DNA from: CAIWHR01 sp963717695
GTDB taxonomy: Bacteria; Pseudomonadota; Gammaproteobacteria; Burkholderiales; Casimicrobiaceae
Length of the DNA stretch: 64,000 nucleotides
Direction of reading: 5' to 3'
Assembly: GCA_963717695.1 (NCBI GenBank)
Contig: CAVQWR010000007.1
Coordinates: 186,001-250,000, forward strand
Both the position numbers and the translations under genes were made by a program. This document shows, in pieces, positions 36,192 through 44,794 of the stretch. The first letter of the stretch is position 1; each line of letters opens with the position of its first letter. The notes beneath the pieces are model-generated. The model did no database searches. It was not told where the DNA came from and saw only the letters and a list, made by a program, of their open reading frames with translations.

Positions 36192-39100
36192 ATGCAGCTT
36201 GCGAAACCTTTCATCCGTCTGCCGCTGACGGCAGACGCGGCACGCCTTAAAGCCGAAATCGAGCAGTTCGGTGCGGCGGACTGGCGGCCTCATCCGCAGG
36301 GCCATCCGGGCAACACGGCACTTCCGCTGGTGGCAAGAGGTGGGCAGCCCGACGACGATGGCGTGGCCGGACCGATGCGGGCGACGCCACACCTTGCGCG
36401 CTGCCCTTATCTTAGGCAGGTGCTGTCGGCGCTTGGCGCCCCGCTGGGGCGCACCCGCCTCATGCGGCTCGACGCGGGCGCGGAAGCGACGGCGCACGTC
36501 GACACGAACTATTACTGGTCGCAGCGCGTGCGCGTGCACATCCCGATCGTCACCACGCCCGACGTGCGTTTCCTCTGCGGCGACGCGGAGACGCGGATGG
36601 GGCCGGGCGAAATCTGGATCTTCGATACCTGGCGACCCCACAACGTGGTGAACCCCGCGGGGACGAAGCGCACCCATCTCGTTGCGGACACTGTCGGCAG
36701 CGGCGCTTTCTGGGCGATGGCGCGCGATGACGCGACGCAATCGCGGGCGATTCCGTACGTTGCCGGTGCCGATGCGCCGCTCGAGCTCGAATCGATCAAC
36801 TTCCCGGTCGTGATGAGCCCCTATGAGTTCACCATGATCTGGTCCGGCTGGCTGAAGGACGCTGCGGCGGCGAACGCGACGCCCGGTGCGGTTCAGGCAT
36901 TCGATGGCGACATGCGGGTAGTTCAAGAGGACTGGCGCGCCGCCTGGGCCGTCTACGGGGATTCGCCCGAGGGCTTTTCCCGCTTCGCGGAACTCGTCCG
37001 CAGGATGCAGAGTATCGCGTCGCGTTACGCCGGCGCCATCACGCTCGGCAACGGGCTCGATCTCGCGCGGGTCGTCGAGACTTCGCTCGCAGCGGCGCTG
37101 CACTCGCCCAACCTGTCGGGCGGGACCGCGGTTTCAGTTCCCGATCTCGGCCAGGCACCGGTCAGGACCGATCCCCTGACAGTTGCGAAGCTCCCGCCGA
37201 ACGCGATTCCGCCACGCGCGGCGGGACGGCCGTCGATCACGCGGCCCCTGATCATTCTGTGCGCGCCGCGCTCCGGCAGCACGCTGCTGTTCGAGCGGCT
37301 TGCGGCCTGCAGTCCCGACTGGTTCACAGTGGGCAACGAGAGCCACGTCCAGATCGAAGGCATCGATGCGCTGAAGCCGGAGCGGCGCGGCTTCGAATCC
37401 AACCTGCTCGATGCATCCGACGCGACGCGCGAAGTGATCGCCGAGCTGCGCGCGCGCTTTCTCTCATCGCTGCGCGATCGCGAGGGCCGCCGCCCCGCAT
37501 CCGGTGCCGATGCGCTGCGCCTCCTCGAGAAGACGCCGAAGAATGCGCTGCGGGTTCCATTTCTCCGGTCGGTGTTTCCCGACGCGCGCTTTCTCTACCT
37601 GTGGCGCGAGCCCGAGGAAAGTCTCGCGAGCATGATCGAGGGCTGGCAATCCGGGCAGTTCGTCACGTACGCCGACCTGCCGCGGTGGCCGGGGCCGAAA
37701 TGGTCCTACCTGCTCGTGCCAGGCTGGCGCGAGCTCGCGGGACGGCCGCTGCACGAAATCGTTGCGGCGCAGTGGCGTGCGACCCAGGAGCAGCTGCTCC
37801 GGGACATGGCGGACATCGAGCCGGATGCGATCCGCGCGCTCAACCTCGCGGATTTCCTGGCGAAGCCCGAGGAGACGCTTCGTGCCATCTGCAGTTTCGC
37901 CGGCGTGAGCTTCGATCAGTCCCCGCCCGCCGAGCTGCCGTTCTCGATGCACACGCTGACCGCGCCGGCCCCGGACAAATGGCGGGCTCGCGAAAAGGAG
38001 CTTGCGCCGGTGCTGCCGGCGCTGGCACCCGTCGCCGACAAGGCGCGCCAATTCGTCGCCGCGCGCGACCTGTTCACTGCGCCGCCGCAGAGCCTCGCCG
38101 CGCAGGTCAGCATGACGCCGTCTTCCAGTGCGCCCGTGCCCGCGCCGGGTCTTCCGACGCCGGAATCCGACCCGGCGAAATTCGCGAGCGTGCACACGCA
38201 CAACCTGCCCGAGATCCTGCGCTATCTCAACATCTCGCTGCTCGTCACCAACTACCAGGGCGGCAACCTCATCGCGCTGCGTGCCGACGGTGCGACGATC
38301 AACCTGCACTTCGCGCATTTCGCGAAGCCGATGGGACTCGCCGTCACCCGCGATCGGCTGATGCTCGGCACCGAAACGGGCATCCGCGAATTCCGCAACG
38401 TCCCGGCGGTCTCGCAGCGCCTCGAGCCGCCGAACCGGCACGATGCCGTCTACGTCTATCGCAAGCACCACGTCACCGGCGACATCAACATCCACGAGAT
38501 GGCGATCGGCGCCGACGACGAGTGCTGGTTCGTCAACACCCGGTTTTCATGCCTCTGCACGCTCGACGCGGACACTAGCTTCCGCCCCCGCTGGCGGCCG
38601 GGCTTCATCTCGGCGCTCGCCCCCGAGGACCGGTGCCATCTCAACGGGCTCGCGATGGTCGACGGCAAGCCGCGGTGGCTGACGGCGCTTGGCGAGACGG
38701 ACGGATCCCAGGGCTGGCGCGCCAACACGAAGAATGGCGGCGTCGTCATCGATTACGAAACGCGCGACGTCATCCTTCGCGGTCTGTCGATGCCGCACAG
38801 CCCGCGGTGGTACCGCGACCGCTTCTGGATCCTGGAGTCCGGCAAGGGAAGCCTTGCCACCATCGATCTCGCCAGCGGCAAGGTGGAAACCGTCGCGCGT
38901 CTGCCGGGGTTCACGCGCGGCCTCGATTTCGTCGGCCCGCTCGCGTTCGTCGGACTCTCGCAGCTGCGTGAGACCAATCCGCTGACCGACATTCCGATCA
39001 CCGACGAGAACATCGATCGAATGAGCGGTGTCTGGGTAGTGAACATCGAAACCGGCGAGACTATTGCACTCATCAAGTTCGGCGATGCCGTGCAGGAACT

Positions 39101-39239
39101 GTTTGCGGTGCAGGCGATCCCCAATGTGGTCTATCCGGACATTGTCGACGAGGGCGAGGAATTGCTGCACACGATCTTTTCGCTGCCGGACGACGCCTAT
39201 CGCGACGTGCGCTACGTGCCGCCCGCGAAAACCGCCTGA
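36192..39239 (+). CDS. Three-domain fusion: Asp/Asn hydroxylase, sulfotransferase, TIGR03032-like
   Basis: A 1015-aa protein with three parts. Residues 1-200 form an Asp/Asn hydroxylase with H102 and D104 in ATAHVDTNYYW, H150 in TWRPHNVVNP, and a following R160. Residues about 350-640 form a sulfotransferase with P-loop CAPRSGSTLLFE (357-364) and EKTPKNALRVPFLRSVFPDA. Residues about 660-1015 match the TIGR03032 family (LNISLLVTNYQGGNLIALR, WLTALGETDGSQGWR), probably a beta-propeller of unknown role. The ATG at 36192 is preferred over GTG 36159. The frame is unbroken, so the fusion is real. It suggests hydroxylation and sulfation act on one substrate. Confidence 0.88.
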   Translation: MQLAKPFIRLPLTADAARLKAEIEQFGAADWRPHPQGHPGNTALPLVARGGQPDDDGVAGPMRATPHLARCPYLRQVLSALGAPLGRTRLMRLDAGAEATAHVDTNYYWSQRVRVHIPIVTTPDVRFLCGDAETRMGPGEIWIFDTWRPHNVVNPAGTKRTHLVADTVGSGAFWAMARDDATQSRAIPYVAGADAPLELESINFPVVMSPYEFTMIWSGWLKDAAAANATPGAVQAFDGDMRVVQEDWRAAWAVYGDSPEGFSRFAELVRRMQSIASRYAGAITLGNGLDLARVVETSLAAALHSPNLSGGTAVSVPDLGQAPVRTDPLTVAKLPPNAIPPRAAGRPSITRPLIILCAPRSGSTLLFERLAACSPDWFTVGNESHVQIEGIDALKPERRGFESNLLDASDATREVIAELRARFLSSLRDREGRRPASGADALRLLEKTPKNALRVPFLRSVFPDARFLYLWREPEESLASMIEGWQSGQFVTYADLPRWPGPKWSYLLVPGWRELAGRPLHEIVAAQWRATQEQLLRDMADIEPDAIRALNLADFLAKPEETLRAICSFAGVSFDQSPPAELPFSMHTLTAPAPDKWRAREKELAPVLPALAPVADKARQFVAARDLFTAPPQSLAAQVSMTPSSSAPVPAPGLPTPESDPAKFASVHTHNLPEILRYLNISLLVTNYQGGNLIALRADGATINLHFAHFAKPMGLAVTRDRLMLGTETGIREFRNVPAVSQRLEPPNRHDAVYVYRKHHVTGDINIHEMAIGADDECWFVNTRFSCLCTLDADTSFRPRWRPGFISALAPEDRCHLNGLAMVDGKPRWLTALGETDGSQGWRANTKNGGVVIDYETRDVILRGLSMPHSPRWYRDRFWILESGKGSLATIDLASGKVETVARLPGFTRGLDFVGPLAFVGLSQLRETNPLTDIPITDENIDRMSGVWVVNIETGETIALIKFGDAVQELFAVQAIPNVVYPDIVDEGEELLHTIFSLPDDAYRDVRYVPPAKTA

Positions 39240-39240
39240 G

Positions 39241-39260
39241 TCGCGTCGCGTCGCGTCGCG
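39241..39260. repeat. Short tandem repeat (TCGCG)4
   Basis: Four perfect 5-bp copies immediately after the stop of the fusion gene. It is probably a slippage product with no clear function. Confidence 0.7.
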
Positions 39261-39371
39261 CTGAACTTTGCGTGCGCGTGACAAGCGCGACAGGAACGCT
39301 TCCGCGCTGGAACCGGTCCAACCGACGGTGTAGCATCACAAAGACGTCGTTTCCCGGGGATGGAGACCGCT

Positions 39372-40043
39372 ATGTCACAACGGATATTGGCTGCGCTTTC
39401 ACTGTTGATCCTGGGCGGTGCATCATCGCTTGCCGCGACACCGCCGGCGGGGCCAGTCGGCGTCGACGGGCTCGTCACCCTGCAGGCGAGCAAGCTGGAT
39501 GAATTTTCGGTGCGTCCGAACGCGGATCTCGCGAGCTATCGCAAGGTCATCATCGATCCGGCGCAGGTCGAGTTCAAGAAGGGCTGGCTGAAGGCGATCA
39601 ATTCGACGCGCGATCTTTCACGCTGGCTCACGGCGTCCGACCAGCAGCAGATCGCGGATACCGCCGCGGCGAGCCTCAACGCGACCATCGCGGATGCGTT
39701 CAAGGCGCGCGGCTACGAGATCGTCGCGGCGCCGGGTCCCGGAGTGCTGCGCGTCTCGCCGCGCGTGGCCGAGCTCTACGTCAACGCGCCGGACGTCCCG
39801 GCCGCCGCGCCGGCGCGGCTCTTCAACGTCGATGCGGGCGACGCGACGCTGGCGCTCGAAGCGCGCGACTCGGCGAGCGGAACGGTCCTGGCGCGGGTCG
39901 TCGACCGCGGCACCGCCCGCGAGTTGTCGTCGCGGATCAATCCTGCCTTCGCCGTCACCAACCAGTTCTGGTTCGACGCGATGTTCCGCCAGTGGACGGC
40001 GGCGTGGATCGGCGAGTTCGGCGCGGTGGCCGCCGCCCGCTGA
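39372..40043 (+). CDS. DUF3313-like secreted protein
   Basis: A 223-aa exported protein: signal peptide about residues 1-22 (ending SSLAA), then LDEFSVRPNADLASYRKVIIDPAQVEFKKGW, the characteristic start of DUF3313-type proteins. There is no lipobox Cys, although many relatives are lipoproteins. ATG 39372 is chosen over 39360 because GGAG lies 8 nt upstream of it. Function is unknown. The next gene is convergent. Confidence 0.72.
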   Translation: MSQRILAALSLLILGGASSLAATPPAGPVGVDGLVTLQASKLDEFSVRPNADLASYRKVIIDPAQVEFKKGWLKAINSTRDLSRWLTASDQQQIADTAAASLNATIADAFKARGYEIVAAPGPGVLRVSPRVAELYVNAPDVPAAAPARLFNVDAGDATLALEARDSASGTVLARVVDRGTARELSSRINPAFAVTNQFWFDAMFRQWTAAWIGEFGAVAAAR

Positions 40044-40082
40044 CGCCGCGCGGGCACTGCGCCCGGCGCCGCCGGCTCGTGG

Positions 40083-40619
40083 CTATTTCAGCCGATTGAC
40101 CTTGACGAGATACTTCCGGCCCTCGATGGTCAGGTTGTAGCTGCCCAGAAATCCGATCTCGACGGTCACCTTCATCGTCGTCCCCGGCGGTGGCGGCTGG
40201 ACATCGGTGGTATCGCCGTCGATCTGGCGCCATACCTGTCCGTTCTCGAGAACGAAGAGCGCCTTGCCGCGCGCCGTCTTCGCGAACTCAAGCACCGGGC
40301 TCGAGATCTGCGTGATCTCGTTCGTGGTCGCGGGAGCCGGCACGGGCTTCCCGAAATCCTCGGGCTTCGTCGGCTGATCCGGCTTCGAAAAACCGAACCA
40401 GTCGAGCAGGCTTCTTTCCTTGGCGACGGGTGCGGCTTGCGGCGGTGCCGCAAGCGCCGCCTTGCCGCGCACAGTGGCGGCGTCGAAGCATTCCAGCCGC
40501 TTCGCGGCGTCCGCAATGTCGGCGCACTTGACGATGTCGGCAAGCGCATCCCGCGTGCCGTCGGCATGGGCGGCGCCCGCGGTCAATAGAAGGAATGCGG
40601 CAAGAAAGCTGATTCGCAT
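40083..40619 (-). CDS. Periplasmic protein with a paired-Cys CADIADAAKRLECFD motif
   Basis: A 178-aa secreted protein: signal peptide to about AGAAHA, then KCADIADAAKRLECFDAA, a pattern seen in several small periplasmic families including some type VI accessory proteins. A Pro/Lys-rich linker follows, then a C-terminal beta domain (LFVLENGQVWRQIDGD ... GRKYLVKVNRLK). The two Cys could form a disulfide. The ATG at 40619 gives a clean signal peptide. Function is unknown. Confidence 0.72.
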   Translation of the reverse strand: MRISFLAAFLLLTAGAAHADGTRDALADIVKCADIADAAKRLECFDAATVRGKAALAAPPQAAPVAKERSLLDWFGFSKPDQPTKPEDFGKPVPAPATTNEITQISSPVLEFAKTARGKALFVLENGQVWRQIDGDTTDVQPPPPGTTMKVTVEIGFLGSYNLTIEGRKYLVKVNRLK

Positions 40620-41036
40620 GAAGAATTCCCGAAGGTCTGTGCGCCGTTCGACACGCTGCCGGCGTGGGGCGGCGGGGGTGGGCGGTCCCCCGAGATTACA
40701 GCACGGAATCCGGATTGCAGGCGCCGGCGCGCGGATGTACCGGGACCGCGGCCCGGTCGATGAGGGTCGCCGCCCCAAGGGTCGGCCCGCGGGAGCTGCA
40801 TCCTCCGTCGCCCGTACTGGCGGACGCGAAACGCGTCGCCGCCGCGAGGCAAATGTGCTAAAAGACACATGGCTCCGCGTGCCTCGGGAGCCATGGGGGG
40901 ATATCCGCATGTTCCCGGTGGTGCGGCGCTGCTGCGGTTGAACCCCGCGGGGCCCGCGCGCCGGCGCATTTCGACGCAGCGGCGCCGACGATGGCGCGCC
41001 GCGCAGTGAATCGCAACGACATCATAGGGAACGACG
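40620..41036 (+). other. Intergenic region with hairpin
   Basis: A 417-bp divergent gap without a supported gene. An inverted repeat ATGGCTCC (40869-40876) / GGAGCCAT (40887-40894) may be an operator or part of the leader of the gene at 41037. Nothing else is evident. Confidence 0.35.
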
Positions 41037-41513
41037 ATGAACAGAAAACTGGCCGCCGTCATAGTTGCCGCCGCCATGCTTGTCGCGCCGCTCGCCGGAG
41101 CCGCCGACGGCACGCCTCCGGTCAATGACCTGCAGGCGCTGCAGAAGACCGTGAAGGCCGACAAGAAGGCCTACGTGGCATCCGTGCTGAAGCTGACCGA
41201 CGCGGAAGCGAAGAAGTTCTGGCCCCTCTACGACGCCTACCAGGCCGACGTCGATCTCGCGAATCGCAGTCGCAATCGCGCGCTGGAAGTCCTCATCGCG
41301 CGGGACCGCCCGGTGTCCGATCTTTACGCGAAGCAGCTCGCCAACGAGCTCATCGCGGCCGACGAAACCGAAGTGCGGGCGCGCCGCAAGATGCAGAACA
41401 AGCTGATGCGGGCGCTTCCGCCCAAGAAGGCGGCGCGCTATCTGCAGGTCGAAGCGCAGATCCGCGCCATCCAGCTCTACAGCATCGCCGAAGCGTTCCC
41501 GTTGGTGCAATAG
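41037..41513 (+). CDS. Small secreted helical protein (Spy/CpxP-like pattern)
   Basis: A 158-aa exported protein: signal peptide ending LAGAADG, then a helical body with LKLTDAEAKKFWPLYDAYQ and ELIAADETEVRARRKMQNKL. The LTXXEAXXFWPLYXXY pattern recurs in small periplasmic helical proteins that resemble LTXXQ/Spy-type chaperones, but the match is loose. It has no close operon partner. Function is unassigned. Confidence 0.72.
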   Translation: MNRKLAAVIVAAAMLVAPLAGAADGTPPVNDLQALQKTVKADKKAYVASVLKLTDAEAKKFWPLYDAYQADVDLANRSRNRALEVLIARDRPVSDLYAKQLANELIAADETEVRARRKMQNKLMRALPPKKAARYLQVEAQIRAIQLYSIAEAFPLVQ

Positions 41514-41609
41514 CGGCTCGATGCGGCCGGGGTCTTGCGTCATGCTGCGCCTGTCGCCTTGCGGACCCGGTCCGGTTCCGCGCCACCCGCTGCCGCCGGC
41601 AGACGGTGT

Positions 41610-41638
41610 TTGGACATCGTCCCGCATTCGTGTAAAAT
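41610..41638 (+). promoter_or_regulatory. Sigma70-type promoter for exbB operon
   Basis: TTGGAC at 41610-41615 and TAAAAT at 41633-41638 with a 17-bp spacer, each close to consensus. The predicted transcript would start near 41645 and carry a long leader before the exbB ATG at 41896. Confidence 0.6.
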
Positions 41639-41660
41639 CCCGCGATTTTCCGACGAAGCC

Positions 41661-41684
41661 TGGCCCCGCCGCACTGCGGGGCCA
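41661..41684 (+). promoter_or_regulatory. Leader hairpin
   Basis: TGGCCCCGC (41661-41669) pairs with GCGGGGCCA (41676-41684) around a 6-nt loop. The following AATGTGTTTTGG is only weakly U-rich, so it may be a leader structure or an attenuator. Confidence 0.4.
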
Positions 41685-41895
41685 ATGTGTTTTGGCGCAT
41701 TCGCCCCGCGTGCCCCCGCAGTTGCCGGGGACGGTTCTCGCGCCGGGCAGTGCCGGGACGCAGCTGGCAGTGCCGAATCAACCATCAGCCTGCCTCGCGG
41801 CCGGCGGCCCATCCAACCGCCGACGCACGCATCGTCCGAACCTGTCGGTCCGTAACCCGGTTTTCTGACTGAATCGTTTATTGCCTGGAGACACC

Positions 41896-42756
41896 ATGCT
41901 GAAGATGACCCGATTGGCCGCCCTGGCCGCGGTCCTGTCCCTCGCCGCGACGCTGACGGCCCTGCCGCAGCACGCGCTGGCGCAGGCGCAACCCGCGACC
42001 CCGGCAGCTGCCGCGCCCGCTGAACCTGCTGCGGCGCCTGCCGCGCCGGCCCCGGCCTCGCCGTCGATGCGAGCAACCGAAGTCGTCGACAATCCGTACG
42101 GACTCGAGGCGCTCTGGCGCGGCGGCGACATCGTCGCCCGCTTCACGCTGGGAATCCTGGTCGTGATGTCGATGGGCAGCTGGTACATCATCATCACCAA
42201 GGTGTACGAGCAGTACAAGATGAACAAGCACGCGCGCCAGGCCGAAAAGACGTTCTGGAGCGCGCCGTCGGTGCTGAAGGGCGCCGAGGGGCTGAAGAAG
42301 AACAGCCCGTTCCGCTTCATCGCGGAGACCGGCATCGAGGCCTCGGCCAAGCACACCGGCCTGCTCGAGAAGGTCGACATGAACGAATGGATCACGATGT
42401 CGATCCAGCGCGCGATCGACAACGTGCAGAGCCGCACGCAGGACGGCCTCGCGTTCCTCGCCACCGTGGGGTCGACCGCCCCCTTCGTCGGGCTGTTCGG
42501 CACGGTGTGGGGCATCTACCACGCGCTGACCGCCATCGGCATCGCCGGCCAGGCCTCGATCGACAAGGTCGCCGGCCCGGTGGGCGAGGCGCTGATCATG
42601 ACCGCCTTCGGCCTCGCGGTCGCGGTGCCCGCCGTGCTGGGCTACAACTGGCTCGTTCGCCGCAACAAGGCGGCGCTCGACAACGTGCGCGGCTTCGGCG
42701 CCGACCTGCACGCCGTCCTCCTTTCCGCGCCGAAGCCGGCCGTCGTGCGGGGCTGA
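41896..42756 (+). CDS. exbB: ExbB/TolQ/MotA-family proton channel
   Basis: A 286-aa inner-membrane protein that, with ExbD, converts proton-motive force into TonB movement. It has a cleavable-looking signal (residues 1-35), an Ala/Pro-rich linker and three helices. The channel signature ATVGSTAPFVGLFGTVWGI and the C-terminal EALIMTAFGLAVAVPAVLGYN are typical. GGAG lies 6 nt before the ATG at 41896. It is first in the exbB-exbD-exbD-tonB operon, which could energise the receptor at 28929. Confidence 0.94.
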   Translation: MLKMTRLAALAAVLSLAATLTALPQHALAQAQPATPAAAAPAEPAAAPAAPAPASPSMRATEVVDNPYGLEALWRGGDIVARFTLGILVVMSMGSWYIIITKVYEQYKMNKHARQAEKTFWSAPSVLKGAEGLKKNSPFRFIAETGIEASAKHTGLLEKVDMNEWITMSIQRAIDNVQSRTQDGLAFLATVGSTAPFVGLFGTVWGIYHALTAIGIAGQASIDKVAGPVGEALIMTAFGLAVAVPAVLGYNWLVRRNKAALDNVRGFGADLHAVLLSAPKPAVVRG

Positions 42757-42759
42757 ACG

Positions 42760-43191
42760 ATGTCCATGAACGTCGGGCCGCCGGACGGCGGAGGCGACGA
42801 GACCATCTCGACGATCAACACCACGCCGCTCGTCGACGTGATGCTGGTGCTGCTCATCATCTTCCTGATCACCATTCCGGTCGTCACGACGTCGATACCC
42901 GTGCAGCTCCCCAAGGAGCGCAACGAGATCCGCGAAACGAAGCCGGAGAACATCGTGATCTCGGTCGATGCGACCGGCCGCATCTTCTGGAACGACCTGC
43001 AAATCCAGTCGACGGCCGCGCTGATCGATCGCCTGAAGAAGGTCGCGGTGCTGACGCCGCAGCCGGAGGTCCAGATCCGGGGCGACGGCGGCGGCCGCTA
43101 CGACGGCGTCGGGCGGGTGATCTACGCCTGCCAGCGCGCCGGCATCGCCAAGGTCGGATTCATCACCGAGCCACCGGTGCGCGGCGGCTGA
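42760..43191 (+). CDS. exbD: ExbD/TolR-family protein, copy 1
   Basis: A 143-aa protein with one N-terminal transmembrane helix. The essential Asp lies in INTTPLVDVMLVLLIIFLIT, followed by a periplasmic domain. It starts 3 bp after exbB. Two ExbD genes in one operon are known in Xanthomonas-like and several betaproteobacterial tonB operons; the second may have a specialised role. Confidence 0.94.
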   Translation: MSMNVGPPDGGGDETISTINTTPLVDVMLVLLIIFLITIPVVTTSIPVQLPKERNEIRETKPENIVISVDATGRIFWNDLQIQSTAALIDRLKKVAVLTPQPEVQIRGDGGGRYDGVGRVIYACQRAGIAKVGFITEPPVRGG

Positions 43192-43225
43192 CGCCGTCAC
43201 GCCCAGAGAGCACGAGGAACACCGC

Positions 43226-43657
43226 ATGAGCATGAACGTGGGCTCGAGCAATTCCCCCGAGCCGGAAGTGATGATGGACATCAACACCACGCCGCTGATC
43301 GACGTGATGCTGGTGCTCCTCGTCATGCTGATCATCACCATCCCGATCCAGCTGCACGCCGTCAACCTCAACATGCCGACGGGCAATCCGCCGCCGCCGC
43401 TGACGCCGCCGGAAGTGCTGAAGGTCGACGTCGACGCCGACGGGCGGATCTGGTGGAACGGCGAGATCGTCCCCGACCGGGCGAACCTCGAAGACCGCCT
43501 GCGGGAGGCAGCGGCGAAGCCCGTCCAGCCGGAGCTGCACCTGCGCCCGGACAAGAATGCGAAGTACGACATCGTCGCCGCGGTGATGGCGTCGTCGCAG
43601 CGGCTCGGGCTCACCAAGATCGGCCTCGTCGGAAGCGAGCAGTTCATTTCCGAATAG
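43226..43657 (+). CDS. exbD: ExbD/TolR-family protein, copy 2
   Basis: A second 143-aa ExbD with DINTTPLIDVMLVLLVMLIIT carrying the conserved Asp. A Pro-rich stretch (NPPPPLTPPEVL) links to the periplasmic domain. GAGGAA precedes its ATG. It diverges clearly from copy 1 in the periplasmic half, so it is not a recent duplicate. Confidence 0.93.
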   Translation: MSMNVGSSNSPEPEVMMDINTTPLIDVMLVLLVMLIITIPIQLHAVNLNMPTGNPPPPLTPPEVLKVDVDADGRIWWNGEIVPDRANLEDRLREAAAKPVQPELHLRPDKNAKYDIVAAVMASSQRLGLTKIGLVGSEQFISE

Positions 43658-43698
43658 CGGGAACGGCACCAAGGCGCGGCACCAGGAGTCAAAGCACG

Positions 43699-44340
43699 AT
43701 GGATTACGCACGACAGCAGAGAGACCCGTTCCGCCATGCGATCGGGATCGGATTCGTCGTATTGCTTCACGTCTTCGTGATCTACGCGCTCGTCACCGGG
43801 CTCGCGCGAAAGGCGGTCGAGGTGATCAAGAAGCCGCTTTCGGCGACGATCATCGAGGAGCTGAAGGCCCCGCCGCCGCCGCCGCCGCCGCCGAAGAAGA
43901 TCGTCGAGCCGCCGAAGCAGAAGCCGATGGAGACCTACGTCCCGCCGCCGGACGTCCCGGTCGTAACGGACACGGCCCCCGTGATTTCTGCGGTCACGAC
44001 GGCCCCGCCGACCGAGCCGCACGTGATCGCGCCGCCGGCGCCGCCGGCGCCACCCGCCCCGCCGCCGAAGCCGGCGATCCGCCGCGGCATCAAGCCGATC
44101 TCGCAGGAGCCGCCCGAGTATCCCCGCGCGGCGCTCAAGGACAACGTGCTGAAAGGCACAGTCGTCTATCAGGCGCACGTCGACGAGAAGGGCAACGTCA
44201 CCGACGTCAAGATCGTCAGCGCGGATCCGCCGAGGTACTTCGACCGTGCGGTCATCACCGCGGTGAAGATGTGGAAATTCACGGCCGAGGGCGAGAAGTA
44301 CGTGGTCGAAGGCGAGATCGGGTTCAAGGTCGCCGATTAA
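43699..44340 (+). CDS. tonB: TonB energy transducer
   Basis: A 213-aa protein: short cytoplasmic start, a transmembrane helix (about residues 15-35, GIGFVVLLHVFVIYALVTG), a long Pro-rich span (eight consecutive Pro, then PPAPPAPPAPPPKP), and the TonB C-terminal domain with EYPRAALKDNVLKGTVVYQ and a final GEIGFKV strand. The ATG at 43699 has GGAG upstream. It is last in the exb-ton operon and is followed by a hairpin. Confidence 0.93.
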   Translation: MDYARQQRDPFRHAIGIGFVVLLHVFVIYALVTGLARKAVEVIKKPLSATIIEELKAPPPPPPPPKKIVEPPKQKPMETYVPPPDVPVVTDTAPVISAVTTAPPTEPHVIAPPAPPAPPAPPPKPAIRRGIKPISQEPPEYPRAALKDNVLKGTVVYQAHVDEKGNVTDVKIVSADPPRYFDRAVITAVKMWKFTAEGEKYVVEGEIGFKVAD

Positions 44341-44368
44341 GACAGCCCGGCGTCGCGCATCAATGCAA

Positions 44369-44390
44369 ACGGCCGCCCTCGGGCGGCCGT
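44369..44390. terminator. Hairpin between convergent genes
   Basis: ACGGCCGCC (44369-44377) pairs with GGCGGCCGT (44382-44390). Its place between tonB and the convergent membrane-protein gene suggests a bidirectional terminator, although the T-tract is poor. Confidence 0.5.
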
Positions 44391-44412
44391 TGTCATCCTG
44401 CGGCAAGCTTCG

Positions 44413-44775
44413 CTACTCGCGCTTCAGAGCGAATGCGGCCGCGGCCCACGAGGCGATGCCGAGTATCGACACCCCGGCGACGATCTGCGCGGTCGACACC
44501 GGGTGCAGGAAGATGCGGGCAATCTCGTGCACTACATCGGCCGCCGTTCCGGGCAGCGCCACCACGACGCCGACGCCAGCCGCTGCCCAGATGGTCGCAA
44601 GTACCGGCTTGCGCCAGGCGGGCAGCATCGCAGGTGCCGGAAGCTTCGCCATCACGCTGGCAGTGAAGCCGCCGTCGTCGAGATAGTCGGCGCGGTGGCG
44701 CGCGCCATCCTGGCGCAACGCGGCGTCGAGCCAGTCGTCGCCGCTGTCGTCTGCAGTGATCGGTCGGTCGGTCAT
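44413..44775 (-). CDS. Small membrane protein, probable anti-sigma partner
   Basis: A 120-aa protein with a soluble acidic N-terminal half (DDWLDAALRQDGARHRADYLDD) and two predicted helices (about residues 57-76 and 96-114). It follows the ECF sigma gene by 19 bp on the same strand. Its architecture, a cytoplasmic N-terminal segment plus membrane helices right after an ECF sigma gene, suggests an anti-sigma factor. No zinc-binding HXXXCXXC motif is present, so this is inference from context. Confidence 0.65.
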   Translation of the reverse strand: MTDRPITADDSGDDWLDAALRQDGARHRADYLDDGGFTASVMAKLPAPAMLPAWRKPVLATIWAAAGVGVVVALPGTAADVVHEIARIFLHPVSTAQIVAGVSILGIASWAAAAFALKRE

Positions 44776-44794
44776 GTATTTTGCTCCAGCGACG

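Larger units (their letters stand above)
41514..41895 (+). other. Promoter and leader region of the exbB operon
   Basis: This 382-bp gap contains a good sigma70-type promoter (41610-41638) and a 9-bp-stem hairpin at 41661-41684 within what would be a leader of about 250 nt. No gene is supported inside it. Confidence 0.45.

Noticed and set aside
43861..44070. CCG/GCC-rich repeats in tonB as a possible repeat element
   Set aside because: These simply encode the Pro-rich linker expected in TonB.
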